Below, piece after piece: positions 17,219 to 24,753 of a DNA stretch of 54,119 bases (the stretch's first letter is position 1; each line of letters opens with the position of its first letter). The stretch spans positions 1-54,119 of the forward strand of contig JAQCFG010000006.1 in NCBI GenBank assembly GCA_027618255.1, read 5' to 3'. The notes under the pieces are model-generated. The model did no database searches. It was given only the letters and a program-made list of their open reading frames with translations, and was not told the origin of the DNA. The DNA comes from Cyanobacteriota bacterium (GTDB taxonomy: Bacteria > Cyanobacteriota > Vampirovibrionia > LMEP-6097). Both the position numbers and the translations under genes were made by a program.

Positions 17219-18022
17219 ATGACACAAACAGACCCATTTATCTCTCGTCAAATCGATCTTAACCTAGATATAGGCCAAGGTGTTACACAGTTCTTAACTG
17301 AACAGGAAATTATGCCTTATGCTACATCAGTCAATGTTTCTACTGGCGCTCATGCCGGTGAACCAGCTTTAATTAATAAGTCACTTGAAACAGTCAAAGA
17401 AAACGGCCAACTTGCATTAGGTGCTTTAGTTTCTTACCCGGACTTGATTGGTTATGGTGAGCGCAAGATCCAATTATCGAATGAAGAACTAAGAGCTACT
17501 ATATTAGTTCAGCTCGGTGGTCTTGCTGCTCTTGCAAAAACTCACAATCTTGAGTTGCAACAAGTGAGAACTCATGGTTATTTATATCAGCAAATGGCAA
17601 GCAATTATTCAGTCGCTGAGACGGTTGCAAAGTCAATCCAAGAATTTAGTAAGTGGTTAACTTTAATTGGACCTGTGAGCCCAGCTCTTCAAGAAGTTGG
17701 TTCTTGGACTAATGTGCGCGTTGCTTTTGAAGGAAGGGTAGATCTTCGCTATAAGGCGGATGGGTCCGTAATCCCTTTTGATATGGAACATGATTCTAAT
17801 TTAGATACTGAGACTATTGCTCAAAGAGCAAGAGATTTAGTATATAAATCCGTAGCCAAGATAGAAAATGGTAGTGAAATTGAACTTAATTTTCAGACTA
17901 TTCATCTTCCATCCAGAATTAGAAACGCTGTGGAGATTGCTAAGTTAGTGAGAGGAATGGTCCTTAAGCCTCTGTCCCTTAAGACAGTAGATTATGAGCC
18001 TTACTTATCAGAATTTATTTGA
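17219..18022 (+). CDS. LamB/YcsF (PxpA)-like protein, divergent
   Basis: PxpA is the A subunit of ATP-dependent 5-oxoprolinase PxpABC. This 267-residue protein keeps the family frame: RQIDLNLDIGQG near the start, VNVSTGAHAGEPALINKSLE, SYPDLIGYGERKI, QLGGLAALAKTHNLELQQVRTHGYLYQQ. Several strongly conserved residues are changed, notably DxGEG to DIGQG, and the usual GAHPxYPD to GALVSYPD, which loses a His. It may therefore act on another substrate or have lost activity. No PxpB/C partners are adjacent, although a fused OPLAH-type 5-oxoprolinase lies at 24.7 kb. A TAATAT box ends nine bases before the ATG (near-leaderless). Confidence 0.75.
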   Translation: MTQTDPFISRQIDLNLDIGQGVTQFLTEQEIMPYATSVNVSTGAHAGEPALINKSLETVKENGQLALGALVSYPDLIGYGERKIQLSNEELRATILVQLGGLAALAKTHNLELQQVRTHGYLYQQMASNYSVAETVAKSIQEFSKWLTLIGPVSPALQEVGSWTNVRVAFEGRVDLRYKADGSVIPFDMEHDSNLDTETIAQRARDLVYKSVAKIENGSEIELNFQTIHLPSRIRNAVEIAKLVRGMVLKPLSLKTVDYEPYLSEFI

Positions 18023-18122
18023 TCTTTTAAAAAAAGATGCTAGAATAAAATAACATAAATGGGGACCAGGGAAAACACCTAACGGGGAAAACAAAAAAAG
18101 ATAAAATAAGAGGGACACATAA

Positions 18123-19133
18123 GTGAAAGATGAACAAGTGAAAGATTTAGTAGAACAATATGTAGAGTCGTTAGAGAAAGATAACGATACCATTAAAGCT
18201 TATAGGCTTGACCTTGAGAAGTTTACAGCTGCTTATGGTGAAACCAAACCGCTAGCAATCAAGTCGCCCGAAATCAAGGTTTATTTGGATGGACTAACAA
18301 CAAGAACCGGCAAGAGAGTCAGTGTTTCAACACAGAACAGGCATTATGCAACTATTAGTTGTTTTTTCAATTGGCTAATCAAACAATCTAAATTGATTGA
18401 AAATCCAATTAAGAATGTTGAGAGACGCAAACCAAACAAAGATCTAGGTGAGACTAACTCAAAAGATATCATTCGTTATTTAGACAGAGAAATTGTTGGA
18501 AAGATAATGACTGAGTCAAAGTCAATCAGAGAGGAGTTCTTATTTGACTTACTTTATTCAAGTGGTTTGAGAATCTCTGAAGCATTAGCACTTAATGTTC
18601 AGGATATCCGCAATGGTGTTATTCAAGTTCGTGCTGGCAAAGGTAACAGAGCAAGAGTAACTTACATGTCTAAGCAGACAGAAAAACTTTTTAGAAAGTA
18701 CTTAGAGAAGAGAGTTCCTGATCGTTCAGTTTTATTCCAGGCGACAACAATTGAAGAAGCTCAAGCTTTGAGAAATGAAGGTGCTTTGTTTACAACAAAC
18801 AATGGTACTCGTCTTGGTTACCATAGAGCTAATCAATTATTCAAACAGGCTTCTAAAGGAATTAAGAATCCAGATAGCACGCCGTTGACTATTCACCAAC
18901 TTAGACATACTTTCTGTACTGAAAGAGTAGGCCATATTGATATTAGAGTTCTTCAGAAATTAGCTGGCCACAGTGATATTAGAACTACTTTGAGATATGC
19001 CAAAGTCGCTGATATAGTGGCTAGAGAGCAATTTGATAAATATGACAGAGAAAGAAATGCTGGTTTCAACGATTCAGGTGAATTCAAGCTTCCTACTCAA
19101 GAAGATTTTGAAAAAGCAACAGCTTTAATATAA
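18123..19133 (+). CDS. Tyrosine site-specific recombinase, XerC/XerD type
   Basis: 336-residue recombinase, probably resolving chromosome dimers at dif. The N-terminal SAM-like core-binding domain (VKDLVEQYVESLEKDNDTIKAYRLDLEKF) is followed by the catalytic domain with the complete set: Arg in SSGLRISEAL, Lys in GKGNRARVTYM, HxLR in IHQLRHTF, His in LAGHSDIRTTLRYAK, and the nucleophile Tyr in the same segment. GTG start with AGAGGG upstream at good spacing. It has about 30 residues beyond the Tyr motif, somewhat longer than E. coli XerD. No phage or integron features surround it, so a housekeeping Xer is more likely than a mobile integrase, but the element's repeats nearby leave this open. 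Confidence 0.88.
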   Translation: MKDEQVKDLVEQYVESLEKDNDTIKAYRLDLEKFTAAYGETKPLAIKSPEIKVYLDGLTTRTGKRVSVSTQNRHYATISCFFNWLIKQSKLIENPIKNVERRKPNKDLGETNSKDIIRYLDREIVGKIMTESKSIREEFLFDLLYSSGLRISEALALNVQDIRNGVIQVRAGKGNRARVTYMSKQTEKLFRKYLEKRVPDRSVLFQATTIEEAQALRNEGALFTTNNGTRLGYHRANQLFKQASKGIKNPDSTPLTIHQLRHTFCTERVGHIDIRVLQKLAGHSDIRTTLRYAKVADIVAREQFDKYDRERNAGFNDSGEFKLPTQEDFEKATALI

Positions 19134-19199
19134 AGTTTGTTGATCGCTTTGCGTACTTACGATTTTCTCAGTTAGAGAAATTTCTGCTTCGCATCGTCT

Positions 19200-19255
19200 C
19201 TACTTTTTTGTGTCAACATCACTAGCAAAACTTTGTTTTTCGGAATAGGTCTAAT
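19200..19255 (+). repeat. MITE-like repeat, right half of a degenerate copy
   Basis: CTACTTTTTTGTGTCAACATCACTAGC and the following AAAACTTTG...GGTCTAAT match the right end of the copy at 15445-15561. The left part (about 19135-19200) is too diverged to align by eye. Confidence 0.65.
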
Positions 19256-19268
19256 GACTTTTAGCATC

Positions 19269-19274
19269 TATAAT
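19269..19274 (+). promoter_or_regulatory. -10 box of the alpha/beta hydrolase gene (near-leaderless)
   Basis: TATAAT ends ten bases before the GTG start at 19285. Confidence 0.5.
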
Positions 19275-19284
19275 ATGAATACCA

Positions 19285-20202
19285 GTGTTTGAACAAGAAA
19301 AACAGTTAATTATCATCGCAGGGTCTTGCTCAGGAAAATCAAATTGGTTTGATCAAATCAATTATTACAAGAATCAGGGTTATCAAGTTGAGTTTTTGGA
19401 AGTTGATGCTGGGGCTGCTAACAGTTTACTGGAAGCTTCCAGTAAATTATTCTCTAAGCTTAAGCACAGAGTAAAACAAAAGACAATAATCCTAAGCCAT
19501 TCAATGGGCTCTATGCTATTACTTAAAATCCTTTCAGAGCCCAAGTTCTATGCCAGTGAGAATCCCGAGCTTTATCGCAATATTGTTAATTCCAAGTTGA
19601 TCTTTTTGCAAGTGCCTTTACATGTCAATGCTGTAGCTCTTGGGATTTTGGATATTCTCAAGTACTTCTTCTATCCCTTCCTCTTCGTTTATAACTTGTT
19701 AGTTTTCCCGGTGATTGATTTTATTTTGTTGATGCTTAAAACCTTGATGGTAATTCTTGAGAAGTTAATTGCAGTTGGATTTATAAAATATCCAGCGATG
19801 CTGATATTCAAACCGATTGCTTTGTCTCTAAATATGCTTTTAGTGATTAATACTTTTTGGGGTACAAAGCCTAGAGAATTTTTTAATGTCATCAAGTTTT
19901 ATAAACAATGGCAAGATTTTGCACTTGATGGTTTTTTTGCCAAAGAGCAAGATGGTACAGCTTTTGATAAAGCAATGATCGGTGCCACTGAAAATACCAT
20001 GGATAAGTTTGATCGTTCTAATGTCAGTAATTACTATTTTACTCACTGTTTCACTGATTTTTTCTGTGATCCAGGTTTAACAAAAGAGTTTGCTAATCGA
20101 TTGGGTGCTAATAGCAAGAGCTTGAATTATGGTTTTCATAGCCCTCAGCATTGCTTTTGGCATCAAGGCGCTATTAATCGGTTAATTGAGACGTCGCTGT
20201 AA
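19285..20202 (+). CDS. Alpha/beta-hydrolase-like protein with a membrane insertion
   Basis: 305 residues. The N-terminus shows a hydrolase-like strand-turn (LIIIAGSCSGKSNWFDQINYYKNQGYQVEFLEVD), then the nucleophile elbow ILSHSMGSMLLLKIL (G/S-x-S-x-G with Ser near residue 74). The central third (about 115-205) is strongly hydrophobic with two to three likely membrane segments, an unusual cap. Near the end, NYGFHSPQHCFWHQGAINRLI supplies candidate catalytic His residues, and CFTDFFCDPGLTKEF a candidate Asp. It may be a lipase/esterase acting at the membrane; the substrate is unknown. The GTG start lacks a ribosome site and lies 10 bases after a TATAAT. The next gene starts about 120 bases downstream with its own -10 box. 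Confidence 0.6.
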   Translation: MFEQEKQLIIIAGSCSGKSNWFDQINYYKNQGYQVEFLEVDAGAANSLLEASSKLFSKLKHRVKQKTIILSHSMGSMLLLKILSEPKFYASENPELYRNIVNSKLIFLQVPLHVNAVALGILDILKYFFYPFLFVYNLLVFPVIDFILLMLKTLMVILEKLIAVGFIKYPAMLIFKPIALSLNMLLVINTFWGTKPREFFNVIKFYKQWQDFALDGFFAKEQDGTAFDKAMIGATENTMDKFDRSNVSNYYFTHCFTDFFCDPGLTKEFANRLGANSKSLNYGFHSPQHCFWHQGAINRLIETSL

Positions 20203-20231
20203 GGTTAAGAAGGACACCTAAATACGTATTG

Positions 20232-20237
20232 TATAAT
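20232..20237 (+). promoter_or_regulatory. -10 box upstream of the first unknown paralog
   Basis: TATAAT lies one base before an ATG at 20239. A transcript from it would start near 20244, beyond that ATG, so translation must begin further downstream. Confidence 0.5.
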
Positions 20238-20325
20238 TATGCCAGGTATTTTGTATTTTTACAAAAGGCCTAAATTCGTCGTGATTAATGGCGCAAATAA
20301 TATCAATACTAATTTGGGATCAACC

Positions 20326-21345
20326 ATGGCTGATTTACAGGATGGCGCGTCTCAAATTACAAGAGAAGAAAGTTATTTTACTGAACCAAGTAGTTCTATT
20401 ATTGCTAAGCCAGTTCAAACTGATACGGACGACTATATGAATGCGTTCATTAACAATAAAATGGTTAGAGATATTGTGCCACATTTGATGAATTTGACAA
20501 ATATTGCTGGTAATATTTTTTCTTTTTCTTCTTGGGCTTTTGGTTTTAATGATGCATCCAAAAAATTTGCCAAGACTGTTGGATCGCTTGCGACAAAATC
20601 TTTTCTTGTTGCAACTAGTGTCATTAATGTTGTTGAACGACTTCACACAAAAAATTATTTCTCTGCATTGGGTTACTTTAATGACATTGTTATTGCAGGT
20701 ACTGTTGATCAGGACAATACTTACTTAGCACGTGGTATTGCTTCTGGTACTTACAATATGGCAAATTCACTTAATATTGCTAATGATCGTACTGGTTTTG
20801 ATAGTTTCGAAGATCACTTGCAGCATTTGGTTAAGGGCTTTGGCAAGTTCTTTAAGAATCTATTCTCGGCAGATGTTGCGAAGAACTTTATAAAGAGTGA
20901 AAATGGTATGTGGGCTACTATTGGTGGGCTGTTTGCCAATGTCGGTGCTTTATCTTGGATGTTTACAGGCAAGGTACAGATACCTACCTTCATTAGAGAT
21001 CTTGCTGGAATCGTTATGGATATTGAGCAGCTCAATTTTGGTCATTATAAAGCTGGACGTAAGGATTTGTTTAAGTCTGGCTTGGCACTGGTCGTTGGTA
21101 CTGTTGCAGATTGGTTATCAAAGTTGATGCCTCAATACAAAGATGCTTTTGTGCCATTGACATTTATTTTTGATGGTATTGGAAAGCATTGGTTGAGATT
21201 GCATCAAAATGAGCATGAGATGGGTGACAAGAGAGACGATGAGAAGCAGCTTGAAAAGCTTCCAGCCGTCAAGCTTGCTCAAAAGGAAGACATGCCATTG
21301 GTTGCTAGAAGGGGGTCTGAGCTTTTGGCTCAGCAGGTAGCATGA
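20326..21345 (+). CDS. Unknown protein, member 1 of a three-member paralogous family
   Basis: 339 residues from ATG 20326, which has GGGA seven bases upstream; an ATG at 20239 lies too close to the -10 box to be in the transcript, and a GTG at 20281 is another option. No known family recognised. The hydrophobic, glycine/alanine-rich body has about five amphipathic or weak membrane helices. The segment LARGIASGTYNMANSLN, followed by a conserved helix (FGKFFKNLFS) and GGLFANVGALSW, corresponds to LAQGLSSGTTMMASAHN and GGNMNFFGGLGG in the paralog at 32376-33407. The stop overlaps the next gene's ATG (ATGA), so members 1 and 2 are translationally coupled. The tail is charged. Confidence 0.55.
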   Translation: MADLQDGASQITREESYFTEPSSSIIAKPVQTDTDDYMNAFINNKMVRDIVPHLMNLTNIAGNIFSFSSWAFGFNDASKKFAKTVGSLATKSFLVATSVINVVERLHTKNYFSALGYFNDIVIAGTVDQDNTYLARGIASGTYNMANSLNIANDRTGFDSFEDHLQHLVKGFGKFFKNLFSADVAKNFIKSENGMWATIGGLFANVGALSWMFTGKVQIPTFIRDLAGIVMDIEQLNFGHYKAGRKDLFKSGLALVVGTVADWLSKLMPQYKDAFVPLTFIFDGIGKHWLRLHQNEHEMGDKRDDEKQLEKLPAVKLAQKEDMPLVARRGSELLAQQVA

Positions 21346-22382
21346 CTTTAGCACAGCTTAACTTACAAACAGCATCAACACCAGCATCAAATGATCTTGA
21401 TACCAAGGTTGGAATTGCTTTTGTTGAGCAACCTATAGAGGCAGTAGACGCGAAGCTTCATCAAGAGTCAATTAAACAAGAGCCAGCTAAGCTGCTTGTA
21501 AAAAACTCTTGGCAGGATTTTATTAGAAACAAAATGCCACCTTGGGCTTATGGTATATCATCTCTTTGGCATTTGGCTACTGCAGCTATGCTTTCTAAAT
21601 CCAAGGCGCATGCAAGTAAGGGCAAAGCTTGGGCTGCTAATTCAACACGGTTTACTAAGTTGATCAATTCTTCTGTCTATATGAGCTTAGCTTATGAAGC
21701 CTACAAAAATAATTTCACTTTTGATTTTATTGGTAGGATTGCTGAGCCGATAATGAATACTTTTGTTGATTTAAATCATTACCATTTGTTTAGAGGTTTA
21801 AGTTCAGCCTTCAACCAATTACATTCAATTAATTTACCTCGGGTTAAGAAGGGACTTAATCTTAAAGACAACTTTCTTGCCAATATCGATGTCAGTATTG
21901 AATTTTTTAAAGAGGCTTGGATTAATGGAGGTATTAGTAAATTATTTAAAGGTGATTTGTCGGGCTTTAAAAAAGATCTTTTTGGTGGAGAAAATGATCG
22001 AGGACATACTTTGGCAATAGCTTCACATGCTCAAATGCTCATTAGTGGTTTAGCACTTTTGAATGGTACTAAACGTAACTTATTAAATAGGATATTAGGT
22101 ATATTTAGAAATGCAGCTGGAGTACTTGCAGATATTGGTTTATTGTTTGAGAAGGATCCCTCTGCAAGAGGCGTTGGGGTATTTTATTTATTACATGCTG
22201 TTGGTGATACTATTAAGCGTTTTGTTGCTAATGAAACGCAGGATCTTATCGATAATATGATTATGCCGTTCTATAACGGTGGTTTGTATTGTTTTGGTTT
22301 GATGACTCGCAGACAAGTTGACGGAACTTATTTATTTAATGAGGCTAAAAAGAAACCGGAACTTAACTCGCTTGCAGTCTAA
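21342..22382 (+). CDS. Unknown protein, member 2 of a three-member paralogous family
   Basis: 346 residues, start coupled to the preceding gene through an ATGA overlap. No family recognised. The layout matches members 1 and 3: a polar N-terminus (about 60 residues), then PPWAYGISSLWHLATAAML, helical stretches, HLFRGLSSAFNQLHSIN (the RGL/SS motif), a helix with FFKEAWINGGISKLF, ASHAQMLISGLALLNG, and a last part with RNAAGVLADIGLLFE, equivalent to RDLAGIVMDIEQL and RNLGGVICDVAKI. Weak membrane character, no signal peptide. The stop directly abuts the convergent tdh stop, with no room for a terminator. Confidence 0.55.
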   Translation: MTLAQLNLQTASTPASNDLDTKVGIAFVEQPIEAVDAKLHQESIKQEPAKLLVKNSWQDFIRNKMPPWAYGISSLWHLATAAMLSKSKAHASKGKAWAANSTRFTKLINSSVYMSLAYEAYKNNFTFDFIGRIAEPIMNTFVDLNHYHLFRGLSSAFNQLHSINLPRVKKGLNLKDNFLANIDVSIEFFKEAWINGGISKLFKGDLSGFKKDLFGGENDRGHTLAIASHAQMLISGLALLNGTKRNLLNRILGIFRNAAGVLADIGLLFEKDPSARGVGVFYLLHAVGDTIKRFVANETQDLIDNMIMPFYNGGLYCFGLMTRRQVDGTYLFNEAKKKPELNSLAV

Positions 22383-23405
22383 CTACCACTCAAGAATGAT
22401 TTTGCCGCAATTGCCTGATTCCATAATTTCAAAACCTTGTTGAAATTCTTCAATTGGATAAATATGAGTAATGATAGGTGAAATATCGATGCCGCCTTTG
22501 ATGAGCTGTGCCATTTTGTACCAAGTCTCAAACATTTCTCTACCATAAATACCTTTGAGTTGTAGACCTTTGAAGATCACATTATCCCAGTCTATTTGTG
22601 TTGAGCTTGGCAATAGCCCCAGTAGAGCGACTTTGCCGCCATGGAACATATATTTGAGCATAGAGTTAAAGGCATCAGCAGAACCAGACATTTCTAATCC
22701 AATATCAAAACCATTAGTCATGGATAATTCACTCATTACTTTGTCGAGTTTTTCTCTTTGAGGATTGATAGTTCTGGTTGCACCCATCTTCTTGGCTATC
22801 TCTAATCTATAGTCATTGACGTCGGTAACCACTATATTGCGAGCACCTACCGCTTTGCAGACGGCGACGGCCATATTGCCGATTAAACCAGCACCGGTAA
22901 TAAGCACATCCTCGCCTACCATTGGGAAAGACAGCACGGCATGTACCGCATTGCCAAAGGGATCAAAGATTGCTGCAATATCGTCAGAGATCGCAGCGTC
23001 TAGCTTTACTAGGTTGCCAGCTGGAACGCTAATGTATTCAGCAAAGGCGCCATCACGTTGGATACCGATGCCAATTGTATTTGCACAAAGATGAGTTATA
23101 CCTCTCTTGCAATTTCTGCAAATACCACAAACAATATGCCCCTCGGCAGTTACTCTATCGCCAATCTTAAAATGTTCTACCGCTTCGCCAAGCTCAGTGA
23201 TAATTCCAGAAAACTCGTGCCCTATTACTCTTGGTACAGCGATATTTTTTTGTGACCATTCATCCCATTTGTAAATATGCAAGTCAGTCCCGCATATCGC
23301 TGTTTTGATGACTTTAATTAGAACATCATTAAGTCCAAGACTAGGTAGTGGGACATCTTCCATCCAAATACCTTTCTGGGCTGATTTTTTGACGAGGGCT
23401 TTCAT
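22383..23405 (-). CDS. tdh: L-threonine 3-dehydrogenase
   Basis: Oxidises L-threonine with NAD+ to 2-amino-3-ketobutyrate. 340 residues, standard length. The catalytic zinc site is in [17 protein letters not shown] and GHEFSGII; the structural zinc cysteines are in [15 protein letters not shown]; the Rossmann motif is [15 protein letters not shown]. The [13 protein letters not shown] signature and the [11 protein letters not shown] segment are diagnostic of TDH within medium-chain dehydrogenases. It is divergent from kbl, which encodes the next enzyme, with only 37 bases between their start codons. Both promoters must overlap there. A TATAAT ends eight bases before the ATG. Confidence 0.96.
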   Translation of the reverse strand: MKALVKKSAQKGIWMEDVPLPSLGLNDVLIKVIKTAICGTDLHIYKWDEWSQKNIAVPRVIGHEFSGIITELGEAVEHFKIGDRVTAEGHIVCGICRNCKRGITHLCANTIGIGIQRDGAFAEYISVPAGNLVKLDAAISDDIAAIFDPFGNAVHAVLSFPMVGEDVLITGAGLIGNMAVAVCKAVGARNIVVTDVNDYRLEIAKKMGATRTINPQREKLDKVMSELSMTNGFDIGLEMSGSADAFNSMLKYMFHGGKVALLGLLPSSTQIDWDNVIFKGLQLKGIYGREMFETWYKMAQLIKGGIDISPIITHIYPIEEFQQGFEIMESGNCGKIILEW

Positions 23406-23413
23406 TAGTTATC

Positions 23414-23419
23414 ATTATA
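23414..23419 (-). promoter_or_regulatory. -10 box of tdh (near-leaderless)
   Basis: TATAAT on the minus strand, eight bases from the tdh ATG. It faces the kbl -10 box only 11 bases away, so the two divergent promoters overlap. Confidence 0.55.
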
Positions 23420-23430
23420 GCTCTATAAGC

Positions 23431-23436
23431 TATACT
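23431..23436 (+). promoter_or_regulatory. -10 box of kbl (leaderless)
   Basis: TATACT ends six bases before the kbl ATG at 23443, placing the predicted transcript start at the start codon. Confidence 0.55.
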
Positions 23437-23442
23437 TTTATT

Positions 23443-24636
23443 ATGGTCAACAAGATAGAAAAAGAAGCTATTTCCATAGTAAATCAAGAGCTTGAGGCGA
23501 TTAAAGCCAAGGGTATTTATAAAACCGAGCGTTTGATTAGTTCAGCTCAGGGACGTGAGATAGAAACTATTGCTGCAGATCAAAGCCAGAAGACTTTTCT
23601 TAATCTCTGTGCTAATAACTATCTTGGTCTTGGTGGCTCACAGGAATTGATTGATTTTGCAAAAGAGGGACTTGATCGTTATGGTTTTGGTCTTAATTCA
23701 GTTAGATTTATTTGTGGTACTCAGACTATTCATCGTGAGCTTGAGCAGAAGGTAGCTGAATTTGTTGGTTGCCAGGATGCGGTGCTTTATTCGTCTTGTT
23801 TTGATGCCAATGGTGGTTTGTTTGAAACATTGTTGAATAAAGAAGATGTGATTATTAGTGACAAGCTCAATCACGCAAGTATCATTGATGGCATTCGGCT
23901 TTGCAAGGCTGAGCGTAAGCTCTATGACAATAATGATATGGAGCAGCTTGAGACTTTGCTGCAAGAGAGTGAAACGAGTCGCATACGCTTGATTGTGACT
24001 GATGGTGTTTTTAGTATGGATGGAGTTATTGCTAATCTCTCTAAGATAGTTGAATTAGCTGAAAAATATAATGCCCTTGTGATGGTTGATGATTCTCATG
24101 CAACTGGTTTTGTTGGTAAAACTGGTCGCGGGACTGCAGAGCATTGCGATGTTTTTGGTAAAATAGATATTATTACTGGTACCTTTGGCAAGGCTCTGGG
24201 AGGGGCTTCTGGAGGTTTTACTGCTTGTCATAGTAGCATTGCTGATCTTCTGAGACAAAGATCTAGACCTTATCTTTTTTCTAACTCACTAGCTCCGGCG
24301 ATTGTCTGGACAGAGATCAAGGTTTTGGAGATGCTCAACAAGGGTTCTGAACTGATAGCTCAAGTACAAGCAAATAGCAAATACCTTAGAGAGAAACTAA
24401 CAGAAGCTGGAATTGATATTGTGCCAGGTGAGCATCCTATTATTCCGGTGATGATTTATGATGAGGTCAAAGCTATTGCAGTGGCTGAGAAACTTTATCA
24501 AGAAGGAATCTATGTTGTTGGGTTTTGTTATCCAGTTGTACCATTAGGCAAGGCTCGCATTAGAGTACAAGTTTCAGCCATTCATCGCAGAGAGGATTTG
24601 GATAGATTGGTAGCAGCTTTGAAGAAATATTTGTGA
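23443..24636 (+). CDS. kbl: 2-amino-3-ketobutyrate CoA ligase (glycine C-acetyltransferase)
   Basis: PLP enzyme of the alpha-oxoamine synthase family that cleaves 2-amino-3-ketobutyrate with CoA to glycine and acetyl-CoA. From ATG 23443 (MVNKIEKEAIS) it has 397 residues, matching the family; the frame is open farther upstream, but that part overlaps tdh and is not conserved. Visible are the LNLCANNYLGLGG motif, the HASIIDGIRLCKA segment, the VDDSHATGFVGKTGRGT cofactor region and the lysine motif GTFGKALGGASGGFT. With the divergent tdh it forms the threonine-to-glycine degradation pathway. No ribosome site: the start is preceded only by a -10 box. Confidence 0.96.
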   Translation: MVNKIEKEAISIVNQELEAIKAKGIYKTERLISSAQGREIETIAADQSQKTFLNLCANNYLGLGGSQELIDFAKEGLDRYGFGLNSVRFICGTQTIHRELEQKVAEFVGCQDAVLYSSCFDANGGLFETLLNKEDVIISDKLNHASIIDGIRLCKAERKLYDNNDMEQLETLLQESETSRIRLIVTDGVFSMDGVIANLSKIVELAEKYNALVMVDDSHATGFVGKTGRGTAEHCDVFGKIDIITGTFGKALGGASGGFTACHSSIADLLRQRSRPYLFSNSLAPAIVWTEIKVLEMLNKGSELIAQVQANSKYLREKLTEAGIDIVPGEHPIIPVMIYDEVKAIAVAEKLYQEGIYVVGFCYPVVPLGKARIRVQVSAIHRREDLDRLVAALKKYL

Positions 24637-24672
24637 AGAGAGTCAGAACCTATTTGAAAAGCTTCCAGATGC

Positions 24673-24753
24673 AAGGCTTGCGACGAAAGAGGTGGCTGAG
24701 TTGACTGAGCTGTCAATGATGACACTACTTAAGGAGCGTAACGCAGCAGATGG
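24673..24753 (+). repeat. Coding repeat, SMMT type, at the 5' end of the 5-oxoprolinase gene
   Basis: About 80 bases from AAGGCTTGCGACGAAAGAGG through GAGTTGACTGAGCTGTCAATGATGAC to GAGCGTAACGCAG match 30337-30419 inside trmFO (AAGGCCTGCGAAGAG...GAGCGAAACGCAG) at most positions. Here it provides the presumed start region (AELTELSMMTLLKERNA). Confidence 0.75.

Noticed and set aside
18123-19133. Integrase of a genomic island
   Set aside because: The recombinase has Xer-like motifs, but no attachment repeats, tRNA or foreign-looking cargo surround it.
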